NCBI RefSeq assembly: GCF_000744885.1
Contig: NZ_JQMV01000003.1
Location: 496,001 to 560,000 of the forward strand
Length of the DNA stretch: 64,000 nucleotides
DNA from: Thermus amyloliquefaciens
GTDB lineage: Bacteria > Deinococcota > Deinococci > Deinococcales > Thermaceae
Direction of reading: 5' to 3'
Shown: piece by piece, positions 8,443 through 16,530 of the stretch
Layout: each line of letters opens with the position of its first letter
Numbering within the stretch: position 1 is the stretch's first letter
Program-made: the position numbers and the translations under genes
The notes under the pieces: model-generated
Databases searched by the model: none
Told to the model about the DNA's origin: nothing
The model's input: only the letters and a program-made list of their open reading frames with translations

Positions 8443-9506
8443 GAAACCCTTGGGCCCAGACCGGAAACTACCGCACCTCTTACCGGCAGGACACCAGCAT
8501 CTTCGCCACCCACCGGGAGCTGGTTTCCCTCCTCCTTTTCCTAGGCGTGCTCTTGGTGTTGCCGCAGTTCCTCTCCCGCACCCAGGTCTTCATCCTGGAC
8601 CTGATCCTGGTTTACAGCGTGGCGGTTTTGGGCCTTAACATCACCACCGGCTACGCGGGCCTCATCAACATCGGCCAGGCGGCCTTCATGGGGGTGGGGG
8701 CGTACACCGCGGCCCTTTTGGCTCCCCAGGGGCTTCCCTTTTGGCTGGTGGTTCCCGTGGGCGGGTTGGTGGCGGCCTTCTTCGGTTTCCTGGTGGGGAT
8801 TCCCAGTCTGCGGGTAAAACACCTGTACTTGGCCCTGGCCACCTTGGCCTTCCAGGTGGTGTTTGAGTGGGCCGTGGGCCACACGCCCCTTCTCAAACAG
8901 GGGGGGGCCATGGACATCCCCCGGGCGAGCCTTTTGGGCTACGAGGCGGGCTTTCGCAACCACTTCCACTTCTGGTACTACGCTTCCCTGACCGTTTTGG
9001 TCCTCCTTGCGGTCTTCTTCCGCAACCTCCTGCGCACCCGCTACGGCAGGGCCCTGGTGGCGGTGAGGGACAACGACCGGGCGGCGGACGCCATGGGCAT
9101 GGACCCGGGGCGCACCAAGCTCTTCGCCTTTGCCCTGGGGGCCTTCTACGCGGGGGTGGCGGGGGTGCTTTACGCCTACCTTTCCCGGGCGGTGGTCATC
9201 GAGGACTACACCTTTGCGGTTTCCATCAAGCTTTTGGCCATGGCCATCGTGGGGGGGTTGGGTACCCTGGTGGGGAGTTTCCTGGGGCCGGCTTTTCTGG
9301 AGCTTCTGGACGTGAACATGGAGGCGCTTTCCAACCTCATCAAGGCCCTGGGGTTCAGCGTGGCGGGGGTGGATGTGGCCAGCGCCCTAAGGCCCTTGGC
9401 CTTTGGCCTGATCATTGTGCTTTTCCTTATGTTTGAACCCCGGGGGCTTTACAACTGGTGGCGCTTGGTGCGAAGCTACTTCCGCACCTGGCCCTTCAAG
9501 TACTAG
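8439..9506 (+). CDS. livM: Liv-type ABC transporter permease (LivM-like)
   Basis: The 355-residue partner permease. It has the LivM motif NITTGYAGLINIGQAAFMGVGAY split across helices near residues 65-90, the RVKHLYLALATLAFQ segment, and the conserved GGLGTLVGSFLGPAF stretch near 270-284. Its hydrophilic first 25 residues precede the first helix. It overlaps livH and is followed after 40 bp by the binding-protein gene. Confidence 0.92.
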   Translation: MRNPWAQTGNYRTSYRQDTSIFATHRELVSLLLFLGVLLVLPQFLSRTQVFILDLILVYSVAVLGLNITTGYAGLINIGQAAFMGVGAYTAALLAPQGLPFWLVVPVGGLVAAFFGFLVGIPSLRVKHLYLALATLAFQVVFEWAVGHTPLLKQGGAMDIPRASLLGYEAGFRNHFHFWYYASLTVLVLLAVFFRNLLRTRYGRALVAVRDNDRAADAMGMDPGRTKLFAFALGAFYAGVAGVLYAYLSRAVVIEDYTFAVSIKLLAMAIVGGLGTLVGSFLGPAFLELLDVNMEALSNLIKALGFSVAGVDVASALRPLAFGLIIVLFLMFEPRGLYNWWRLVRSYFRTWPFKY

Positions 9507-9546
9507 GCAACCCCCCTTTTGGGGTTGGCAATGGGAGGTGAGGCAG

Positions 9547-10749
9547 ATGCGAAAACTCTGGTTGGGTCTTGTGGCGATGGCAGGGCTGGCCTTGGGCCAG
9601 CAGCAGGTGTCCATCCTGTGGTCAGGGGCCATCACCGGTCCCACCTCGGATGCGGGGGCTCCTTACGGGGCGGCGGTGGAGGATTATTGCAAGTACGCCA
9701 ACGAGAAGAAGCTGATCCCCGGGGTGGTCCTAAACTGCCTGGTGCGGGACGACCAGTACAACAACGCCAACACCCAGCGTTTCCTTGAGGAGGCCTTGGA
9801 CCGCTTCAAGATCCCCGTGTTCCTCTCCTACGCCACCGGGGCCAACCTGCAGCTCAAGAGCCTCATCCAAGAGGTGAAGGTGGTGACCATCCCGGCCTCC
9901 ATGCACGTGGAGCTCATCGACCCGCCCAACAACGATTACTTCTTCATCCCCACCTCCACCTACTCCGAGCAGGTGGTGGCCCTGCTGGAGTACATCGCCA
10001 AGCAGAAGAAGGGGGCCAAGGTGGCCTTGGTGGTGCATCCTTCCCCCTTCGGCCGGGCCCCGGTAGCCGATGCCCGGAAGGCGGCAGCCCAGCTAGGCCT
10101 CCAGATCGTGGATGTCCAGGAGGTGGGGGCAGGCAACCTGGATAACACCGCTCTTCTCAAGCGCCTGGAGGCGGCGGGGGTGGAGTACTTGGTCCACCAG
10201 AACGTGGCCGGTCCCGTGGCCAACATCCTAAAAGACGCCAAGCGCCTGGGGCTGGACAAGAAGATGAAGCAACTTGGGGCCCACTACACCGGTGGCCCCG
10301 ATCTCATCAAGCTGGCGGGGGATGCGGCGGAAGGGTTCTTGTGGGCCACCAGCTTTTACATGTTCCACGAGGATGCCCCGGGCATCCGTTTGCAAAAGGA
10401 GCTGGGGCAGAAGTACGGGCGGCCGCAGGCCATCGTGGAGAGCGTGAACTACACCAACGGCATGCTGGCCACCGCCATTGCGGTGGAGGCTATGCGCCGG
10501 GCCCAGGAGCGGTTTAAGCGCATCACGGGGGAAACCGTGTACCAGGCCCTGGTGGGAATGAACGGGCCCAACGCCTTCAAGCCTGGGTTTGCCGTCTCCA
10601 CCAAGCAGGGCATTGAGATTGACTTCACCAAGAGCGAGCACACCGGGGCGGAGGGGTTGCGGATCCTCGAGGCCAAGGGGGGCCGCTTTGTCCCCGTGAC
10701 CGAGCCCTTCACCTCCGCCCTCTTCCGCAAGGTGCACTACGGGAAGTAA
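9547..10749 (+). CDS. Periplasmic substrate-binding protein of the Liv-type transporter
   Basis: A 400-residue periplasmic binding protein (Peripla_BP_6 type) that captures the solute for LivHMGF. ATG 9547 starts a signal peptide (MRKLWLGLVAMAGLALGQQQ; cleavage likely near residues 17-19) and has GGGAGGTGA 8 nt upstream; an in-frame upstream extension runs back into livM. The mature part begins VSILWSGAITGPTSD, the usual ligand-pocket strand. Its 3' end is followed by a strong hairpin that may raise the level of this segment of the mRNA. Confidence 0.9.
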   Translation: MRKLWLGLVAMAGLALGQQQVSILWSGAITGPTSDAGAPYGAAVEDYCKYANEKKLIPGVVLNCLVRDDQYNNANTQRFLEEALDRFKIPVFLSYATGANLQLKSLIQEVKVVTIPASMHVELIDPPNNDYFFIPTSTYSEQVVALLEYIAKQKKGAKVALVVHPSPFGRAPVADARKAAAQLGLQIVDVQEVGAGNLDNTALLKRLEAAGVEYLVHQNVAGPVANILKDAKRLGLDKKMKQLGAHYTGGPDLIKLAGDAAEGFLWATSFYMFHEDAPGIRLQKELGQKYGRPQAIVESVNYTNGMLATAIAVEAMRRAQERFKRITGETVYQALVGMNGPNAFKPGFAVSTKQGIEIDFTKSEHTGAEGLRILEAKGGRFVPVTEPFTSALFRKVHYGK

Positions 10750-10756
10750 GCTTTCC

Positions 10757-10779
10757 GGCCCGGGGGAGCCCCCCGGGCC
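10757..10779 (+). terminator. Perfect GC hairpin between the binding-protein gene and livF
   Basis: Two 10-bp arms (GGCCCGGGGG and CCCCCGGGCC) flank a 3-nt loop. No T-tract follows, only TTCCTCT, so it is more likely a partial terminator or 3' mRNA stabiliser than a full stop, which suits a binding protein needed in excess over the ATPase that follows. Confidence 0.55.
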
Positions 10780-10790
10780 TTCCTCTCGCC

Positions 10791-11620
10791 ATGAGCCTGA
10801 ACCCCACGCGCCCCGAAGACTTAGGCCCCATCCTCCTTTTGGTCAACAACATCGAGGTGGTCTACCATGACATCATCCAGGTCCTGCGCGGCGTCTCCTT
10901 GAAGGTGCCCGAGGGGCGGATCACCGCCCTCCTGGGCCCCAACGGGGCGGGGAAGACCACCACCTTAAGGGCCATCTCCGGCCTCCTCATCCCCGAGGAC
11001 GGGGAGGTGGTGAGGGGGGAGATCCTCTACCAAGGACAGCCCATCCATAACCGCCCCCCCGAGGAGATCGTGAAGCTGGGCATCGTGCAGGTGTTGGAGG
11101 GCCGCCGGGTCTTCAAGCACCTCACGGTGGAGGAGAACCTGCGGGTGGGCACCTTGACCCGCAGGGACAGCCGCTTGAAGGAGGACCTGGAGCGCATCTA
11201 CCACTACTTTCCCCGGCTGGCCGAGCTCCGGCACCGCCTGGCCGGGTACTGCTCCGGGGGGAGCAGCAGATGATCGCCATCGGCCGGGCCCTCCTGGCCA
11301 AGCCCAGGCTCCTCCTCCTGGACGAGCCCTCCTTGGGGCTTGCCCCCTTGTTGGTGCGGGAGATCTTTGACATCGTGGCCCGGGTGAACGCCGAGGAGGG
11401 GATGACGGTCCTGGTGGTGGAGCAGAACGCCCGGGTGGCCCTTTCCATCGCCCACTACGGCTACATCATGGAAACCGGGCGGATCGTGCTGGAGGGGGAC
11501 CGGGACTACCTCCTGGAGAACCCCGATGTGCAGGAGTTCTACCTGGGGGTGGCCAAGGGAGGGGGGCGGAAGAGCTTCAAGGAGGTGAAGGCCTACAAGA
11601 GGCGGAAGCGCTTCATGTAG
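10791..11620 (+). pseudogene. livF: LivF-like ABC ATPase split by a one-base frameshift
   Basis: Frame 1 (10791-11273, 160 codons) carries Walker A GPNGAGKTT and ends CSGGSSR; frame 2 (11270-11620) resumes with MIAIGRALLAKPRLLLLDEPSLGLAP and the LivF C-terminus. The break falls exactly in the ABC signature, where LSGGEQQMIAIGRA is expected. The DNA has six Gs (about 11255-11261) where seven would restore SGGEQQ. Both halves are otherwise well conserved, so this is a recent lesion, a homopolymer sequencing error, or slippage-dependent expression. Without it the transporter would lack one ATPase. The gene ends the Liv operon. Confidence 0.88.
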
Positions 11621-11631
11621 CCTGGCTGGGT

Positions 11632-11659
11632 CCCCGGCGTGGCAGGGGCCACGCCGGGG
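11632..11659. terminator. Palindromic hairpin after livF
   Basis: A perfect 12-bp stem (CCCCGGCGTGGC with its complement) and a 4-nt loop occupy the livF-rluD gap. Only TTCG follows, so it resembles a GC-rich Thermus 3'-end hairpin. The CGTGGC-N4-GCCACG core recurs at 23517-23546. Confidence 0.5.
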
Positions 11660-11663
11660 TTCG

Positions 11664-11669
11664 TATCAT
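11664..11669 (+). promoter_or_regulatory. Candidate -10 box for rluD (leaderless start)
   Basis: TATCAT ends 7 nt before GTG 11677. If this is the promoter, translation starts at that GTG rather than at ATG 11668, which overlaps the box. No clear -35 is visible. Confidence 0.4.
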
Positions 11670-11676
11670 GGAGGGC

Positions 11677-12623
11677 GTGGTGCGGTTTCGCATGGAGGGG
11701 GTGCGCCTGGACCAGGCGGTGGCCGAGGCCTGCGGCATCAGCCGGGCCCGGGCCCAGGCCTGGATCGCCGAGGGCCGGGTGCGGGTGGGGGGGAGGTGGT
11801 GGTCAAGGCCGCCTACCGCCTGAAGGGGGAGGAGGTGCAGGTCTTCCCGAAGGAGGAGCGCCCCTTGGTGGTGCCGGAGGACCTTCCCATCCCCGTCCTC
11901 TACGAGGACGAGGACCTCCTGGTCCTGAACAAGCCCCCGGGCCTCCTCACCCATCCCGCTCCCGGGGTCTACACGGGCACCGTGGTGAACGCCCTTCTGG
12001 CGCGCTATTTCCCTGGCGAAGGGGCGGAGGGGCTCTTGGCGGAGCGGCCAGAGGAGGTGCGCCCGGGCATCGTCCACCGCCTGGACAAGGACACCACCGG
12101 CGTTTTGGTGGTGGCCAAGCATGGGGGGGCCCTCGAGGCCCTGGCCCGGGCCTTCCGGGACCGGCTGGTGATGAAGCGCTACCTGGCCCTCACCGAGGGG
12201 GTGCCCAGGGAGGGCACCCTCATTGCCCCCATCGGCCGCCACCCGGTGGAGCGGCACAAGATGCACGTGGGCGGGGTTGCCCCCCGCTACGCCGAGACCG
12301 CCTTTCGGGTGCTGGCCACCGCCGGGCCCCACGCCCTGGTGGAGGCCCGGCCCCACACGGGGCGCACCCACCAGATCAGGGTCCACCTCAAGCACCTAAA
12401 GGCCCCCATCCTGGGGGATGAGGTCTACGGCAGGAAAAGCCCCCACATCGGGCGGCAGGCCCTCCACGCCTACGAGCTCCGCATCCCCCACCCCCGCACG
12501 GGGCGCATCCTGGAGTTCCTGGCCCCCGTGCCCCAGGACATGGTCCGAGCCTGGGAGGCCCTGGGGGGGCGGTGGCCGGAAGGCGTGCTGCGGGAGAGCG
12601 CCCAGTATACTGAGGCCCAATGA
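11677..12623 (+). pseudogene. rluD: RluD-type 23S rRNA pseudouridine synthase, frameshifted after the S4 domain
   Basis: The first frame encodes an S4 RNA-binding segment (VRFRMEGVRLDQAVAEACGI then AEGRVRVGG) and then goes off frame. The second frame (open from 11796) gives the rest: VVVKAAYRLKGEE, the catalytic HRLDKDTTGVLVVAK with its Asp, and the conserved RPHTGRTHQIRVHL. The break is in a run of seven Gs at about 11787-11793; eight would join GRVRVGG to EVVVKAAY. A short form starting at the internal ATG 11796 would keep the catalytic domain but lose S4. The 3' end overlaps the next gene by 4 nt. It lies about 0.5 kb from the similar livF lesion. Confidence 0.87.
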
Positions 12624-13513
12624 GCCCCAATCCTCTTCGCACCTTAGACCAGGAACCCCCGGGGGTGCTTGGCGAGGGCTCTTCCCCTTTCCCCACCACC
12701 CACCGCCTTCTGGTGGGGGATGCCCGGGAGGTGTTGCGGACCTTGCCCGAGGCCTCCGTGCACCTGGTCCTCACCTCGCCTCCCTACTGGACCCTGAAGC
12801 GTTACGAGGACGCCCCGGGGCAACTTGGGCACGTGGAGGACTACGAAGCCTTTCTGGACGAGTTGGACCGGGTTTGGCAGGAGGTCTTCCGGGTGCTGGT
12901 CCCCGGGGGGAGGCTCATCGTGGTGGTGGGGGATGTGGCCGTGGCCCGGAGGCGGTTCGGGCGCCACCTGGTTTTCCCCCTCCATGCCGATATCCAGGTG
13001 CGTTGCCGAAGGATTGGCTTTGACAACCTCAACCCCATCCTCTGGCACAAGCACACCAATGCGGCCCTCGAGGCCGACCGCCCCGGCTTCTTCCTGGGTA
13101 AGCCCTATGAGCCCGGGGCCATCATCAAGACCGAGGTGGAGTACATCTTGATGCAAAGGAAGCCCGGGGGCTACCGCAGGCCCACCCCTGAGCAGAGGGA
13201 ACTAAGCCGCATTCCCAAGGAGCTCTTCGCTCTCTGGTTCCGGCAGATCTGGGACGACATCCCCGGGGAGAGCACCAAGGCCCATCCCGCCCCTTTCCCC
13301 TTGGAGCTGGCAGAAAGGCTGGTGCGCATGTTCAGCTTCGTGGGGGATGTGGTGCTGGATCCCTTTGCGGGCACCGGAACCACCCTTGTGGCCGCTGCCC
13401 GGCACGGGCGGAGTTCCCTTGGGGTGGAGCTGGTACCCCGGTATGCGGAGTTGGCGCGAAAGCGTTTTGGGCGGGAGGCGAAGGGCCACAGCCTGGTGGT
13501 GGAGGGGGTTTAG
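12620..13513 (+). CDS. Beta-class DNA methyltransferase, probably N4-cytosine
   Basis: A 297-residue methyltransferase with catalytic motif IV (TSPPY, 52-56) ahead of the SAM-binding motif DPFAGTGTT (247-255), the circularly permuted beta-class order. SPPY is typical of N4-cytosine enzymes, though some adenine enzymes share it. The middle holds a variable target-recognition stretch (about 130-200). It overlaps rluD (ATGA) and its TAG shares a base with the GTG of the next gene, the usual spacing of a restriction-modification pair. Recognition sequence unknown. Confidence 0.85.
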   Translation: MSPNPLRTLDQEPPGVLGEGSSPFPTTHRLLVGDAREVLRTLPEASVHLVLTSPPYWTLKRYEDAPGQLGHVEDYEAFLDELDRVWQEVFRVLVPGGRLIVVVGDVAVARRRFGRHLVFPLHADIQVRCRRIGFDNLNPILWHKHTNAALEADRPGFFLGKPYEPGAIIKTEVEYILMQRKPGGYRRPTPEQRELSRIPKELFALWFRQIWDDIPGESTKAHPAPFPLELAERLVRMFSFVGDVVLDPFAGTGTTLVAAARHGRSSLGVELVPRYAELARKRFGREAKGHSLVVEGV

Positions 13514-14190
13514 TGGAGCAGGAGGGATGGGTAGAAGAGCTGGAGAGGGCGCTCCAAGGGATTTTAGGGGCTTCCTCTCGGGATAGCGGGCGGCAGAACC
13601 CCATGGCCGACTACCTGGTGCGCCGTTTGCGCGCCCGGCTCCCGTCCCACCTCTGGGCCCACCTGCGGCGCGAAGTCCCGGTGCGGGGTCTGGCCCGGGA
13701 GAAGTCCTGGGATGTGGGCCTGGTGTACCCCGAGGGGCCCCAGCTTCCCCCCAAGCCCCGGCTCCTCCTCTCCCTGAAGTCCATCCTGCGCAACCCAGGC
13801 GGCTCCTGGCCCAACCGCTTGGACGACCTGGTGGGGGAAGTTTCCTCGGTGCAGATGCTTTTTCCCGAGGTGGTGGTGGGGTACGTGGTCGTCCTTGATT
13901 ACGGGGCACCCACCAAGAAGAGGGGAGGGGACCGCTACCCAGAAGGGGAGGAGCTTGCTTCCGTGTACGACCGCTTCAAAGAAGGTCTAAAGGCCCTCTC
14001 CCGAAGGCAACCTCCCCTTTGGGCTCAGGGTTTGGTGGAGGGGCATTGGGTCATAGAGGTGGATTCCCGGAGAACCCCCCTTTTGCGGGATCCCCTGGGA
14101 ACCGTTCAGAGGGGGGAAGCCTTCCTGGATGCCCTAATAGAAGCCCTGCGCAAGAGGGAGCCCTTGCTCTTCCTAGGCCGGGGCCAGTAG
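13513..14190 (+). CDS. Unrecognised protein, candidate restriction endonuclease partner of the MTase
   Basis: A 225-residue soluble protein that I cannot place in a named family. Its start (GTG 13513) overlaps the methyltransferase stop by one base, so the two are co-translated. A possible nuclease core is Asp67 (SWDVG), then a strand LLLSLKS with Lys89, and Glu109 in DDLVGEVSS, loosely a PD-(D/E)XK arrangement with Ser in place of the usual acid. Predicted function, cleaving unmodified target DNA, rests mainly on context. The 3' end overlaps lysN by 18 bp. Confidence 0.55.
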   Translation: MEQEGWVEELERALQGILGASSRDSGRQNPMADYLVRRLRARLPSHLWAHLRREVPVRGLAREKSWDVGLVYPEGPQLPPKPRLLLSLKSILRNPGGSWPNRLDDLVGEVSSVQMLFPEVVVGYVVVLDYGAPTKKRGGDRYPEGEELASVYDRFKEGLKALSRRQPPLWAQGLVEGHWVIEVDSRRTPLLRDPLGTVQRGEAFLDALIEALRKREPLLFLGRGQ

Positions 14191-15366
14191 CCCCTTCAGG
14201 GCCTTGGCCAGGCGTTTGACCCCCTCGGCGATCCCCTCTGGGCTCATGGTGGCGTAGGAGAGCCTTAGGGTGTTCTCCCCGCCGCCAGCCGCGAAGAAGG
14301 GCCCGCCCGGCACGAAGGCCACGTCCTGGGCGATGGCCTCTTGGAAGAGGGCCTCCGCGGAAAGCCCCTCGGGGAGGGTCATCCACACGAACATACCCCC
14401 CTTGGGCCGGGTGTAGCCCACCTCCTTGGGCATCTCCCGGTCCAGGGCCTCCAGCATGGCCGCTGCCTTGGCCCGGTAGGTGGCCCGGATCCTTAGGAGG
14501 CGCTCGGGGAAGCCCTCCTGCACCAGGGCGTGGACCAGCATCTGGTTGAGGACCGGGGTGTGCAGGTCCACCCCCTGCTTGGCCTGGGTGAGCTTGAGGA
14601 TGGCCTCGGGGTGGGCCACGGCGAAGGCCACCCGCAGGCCAGGGGAGAGGATCTTGGAGAAGCTGGAAAGGTAGATGACCCCGGGGTAGCCCGCCTCCCG
14701 GGCCAGCTCAAAGAGGCTTGGCAGGCGGCTTTCCCCGAAGTAGAGCTCCCGGTAGGCGTCGTCCTCCACCACCAGGAGGCCCTCCTTCATAACCGTCTCC
14801 AGGAGGCGCTCCCGGGCCTTCAGGGGCATCAGGCCCCCCGAGGGGTTCTGGAAGGAGGGGATGAGGTAGAGGAAGCGGGGGCGCTCCCGCTTCAGCACCC
14901 CTTCCAGGGCGTCCAGGTCCGGCCCCTCCTCCCCCGCGGGCACGGTGAGGAAGCGGGGCCCGTAGGCCCGGAAGGCCTGGATGGCCCCCATGTAGCTGGG
15001 GGCCTCGAGGAGCAGGGGGCTTCCCTCGTCCAGGAAGACCTTGCCCAGGAGGTCCAGGGCCTGCTGGCTTCCCGTGGTGATGAGGACCTCCTCCACCCTC
15101 ACCCCTAGCCAGTCCGCTACCCAGGCCCGCAAGGGGAGGTAGCCCTCCGTGGGCCCATACTGCAGGGCCACCTCGCCCTTTTCCCTTAGGATCTCCGCCG
15201 CCTTAAGGGCCGCCTCCTCCTTGGGGAAGAGCTCGGGGGCGGGAAGCCCCCCCGCAAAGCTGATCACCCCAGGGCGCTGGGTGAGCTTTAGGAGCTCGCG
15301 GATGGTGGAGGCCTGGATGCGCCCTGCCCGCTCGCCAAAGAGGGTATTCCAGTCCAGGGCTTTCAC
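14173..15366 (-). CDS. lysN: PLP-dependent 2-aminoadipate aminotransferase LysN
   Basis: A 397-residue fold-type I aminotransferase. It matches, as I recall it, T. thermophilus LysN almost throughout (AGRIQASTIRELLKLTQRPG, PTEGYLPLR, SFSKILSPGLRVA with the PLP lysine). LysN converts 2-oxoadipate to 2-aminoadipate in the AAA lysine pathway and also acts on other substrates. The GTG start follows a TAGAAT box by 6 nt and appears leaderless. No other lysine gene is in the window. Confidence 0.88.
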   Translation of the reverse strand: MKALDWNTLFGERAGRIQASTIRELLKLTQRPGVISFAGGLPAPELFPKEEAALKAAEILREKGEVALQYGPTEGYLPLRAWVADWLGVRVEEVLITTGSQQALDLLGKVFLDEGSPLLLEAPSYMGAIQAFRAYGPRFLTVPAGEEGPDLDALEGVLKRERPRFLYLIPSFQNPSGGLMPLKARERLLETVMKEGLLVVEDDAYRELYFGESRLPSLFELAREAGYPGVIYLSSFSKILSPGLRVAFAVAHPEAILKLTQAKQGVDLHTPVLNQMLVHALVQEGFPERLLRIRATYRAKAAAMLEALDREMPKEVGYTRPKGGMFVWMTLPEGLSAEALFQEAIAQDVAFVPGGPFFAAGGGENTLRLSYATMSPEGIAEGVKRLAKALKGLLAPA

Positions 15367-15372
15367 TTACCC

Positions 15373-15378
15373 ATTCTA
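15373..15378 (-). promoter_or_regulatory. Leaderless-type -10 box of lysN
   Basis: TAGAAT is separated by 6 nt from the lysN GTG at 15366; TAAAAC 17 bp upstream is a possible -35. Confidence 0.5.
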
Positions 15379-15398
15379 TTCCTCATCCCCCCGGGGTT

Positions 15399-16529
15399 TT
15401 AGGGGAAGAGCTTACGGTAGGCCTCGAGGGCGTACCGGTCCGTCATCCCGGCGATGTAGTCGCACACCGCCCGCTCCAGCCCCTCCTCGGGGATCCGGGC
15501 CTGCACCTCCTTGGGCAGGATTTCCGGATACCGGATGTAGGTGCGGAAGAGTTTTTCCAGGACGTTTTCCGCTTTGCGCCGCTCCCTCAGGACCTCCGGG
15601 TGGCGGTAGAAGCGCTCCAGGAGGAAGGCCTTGAGCTCCCGGTGGGCCCCTTCCGCCTCCTGGGTTAAGGCCGCCAGGCGCTCGGGGTGGCGGCGCACCG
15701 CCTCGGCGCTTTCCACCCGGGCGGCCTCCACCCGCTGGTGGGTGGCCTCTATGGCGGCGGTGATGAGGTAGCCCAGAAGCTGGCGTACCAGGACCCGGCG
15801 GGAGAACTCGGAGAAGCGCAGGAGGTCCAGGCCCTCCTCCCGGCCCAGCTCCCGTATGAAGGGCACCTCGCTGAGCTCCTCGGGGCGGAGGAGGCCGCTT
15901 CGGAGGCCATCGTCCAGGTCGTGGGCGGCGTAGGCGATGGCGTCCGAGAGGTCCACCACCTGGGCTTCCAGGGTGCCCCGCCCCGGGTACTCTGGCTTGA
16001 ACCCGGGGGCGTAGGCGGCCTCGTGGGTGGCGATCCCCTCCAGGACCTCGTAGGTGAGGTTCAAGCCCCTGAAGCCGGGGTAGCGCACCTCCAGTTGGGT
16101 GAGGATCCTGAGGGCCTGGGCGTTGTGCTCAAAGCCTCCGTGGTCCCGCATGAGCCCATCCAGGATCTTCTCCCCCGTGTGGCCGAAGGGGGGGTGGCCC
16201 AGGTCGTGGGAGAGGGCGATGGCCTCGGTGAGGTCCTCGTTGAGGCCCAGGGCGCGGGCGATGGAGCGGGACACCTGGGCCACCTCCAGGGTGTGGGTGA
16301 GGCGGGTGCGGTAGTAGTCCCCCGCCCAGTTGGGGAAGACCTGGGTCTTGTACTCCAGGCGGCGGAAGGCGGTGGTGTGCAGGATGCGGTCCCGGTCCTT
16401 CTGGTAAGGGGTGCGGTAGGCCGACTCGGCCTCGGGATGCTCCCGCCCCCGGGTGTCCCGGGCCTTTTGCGCGTAGGGGGCGAGCCTCTCCGCCTCCAGC
16501 TCCAGGAGCTTTTCCCGGGGGAAGAGCAT
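15399..16529 (-). CDS. dgt: Deoxynucleoside triphosphate triphosphohydrolase (dGTPase-like, HD domain)
   Basis: A 376-residue HD-superfamily enzyme that removes tripolyphosphate from dNTPs. The metal-binding His and His-Asp are seen in RLTHTLEVAQ and ALSHDLGHPPFGHTGE (residues about 74-116), and AYAAHDLDDG supplies the last Asp. ATG 16529 follows the fabF TAG by one base, so it sits in the fab transcript. Length and motifs fit the T. thermophilus dNTPase, which is activated by dNTPs; a role in keeping nucleotide pools balanced is inferred. Confidence 0.88.
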   Translation of the reverse strand: MLFPREKLLELEAERLAPYAQKARDTRGREHPEAESAYRTPYQKDRDRILHTTAFRRLEYKTQVFPNWAGDYYRTRLTHTLEVAQVSRSIARALGLNEDLTEAIALSHDLGHPPFGHTGEKILDGLMRDHGGFEHNAQALRILTQLEVRYPGFRGLNLTYEVLEGIATHEAAYAPGFKPEYPGRGTLEAQVVDLSDAIAYAAHDLDDGLRSGLLRPEELSEVPFIRELGREEGLDLLRFSEFSRRVLVRQLLGYLITAAIEATHQRVEAARVESAEAVRRHPERLAALTQEAEGAHRELKAFLLERFYRHPEVLRERRKAENVLEKLFRTYIRYPEILPKEVQARIPEEGLERAVCDYIAGMTDRYALEAYRKLFP

Positions 16530-16530
16530 C

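Noticed and set aside
14019-14219. Gly/Pro-rich plus-strand frame overlapping the candidate nuclease gene
   Set aside because: A shadow frame without motif or start signals.
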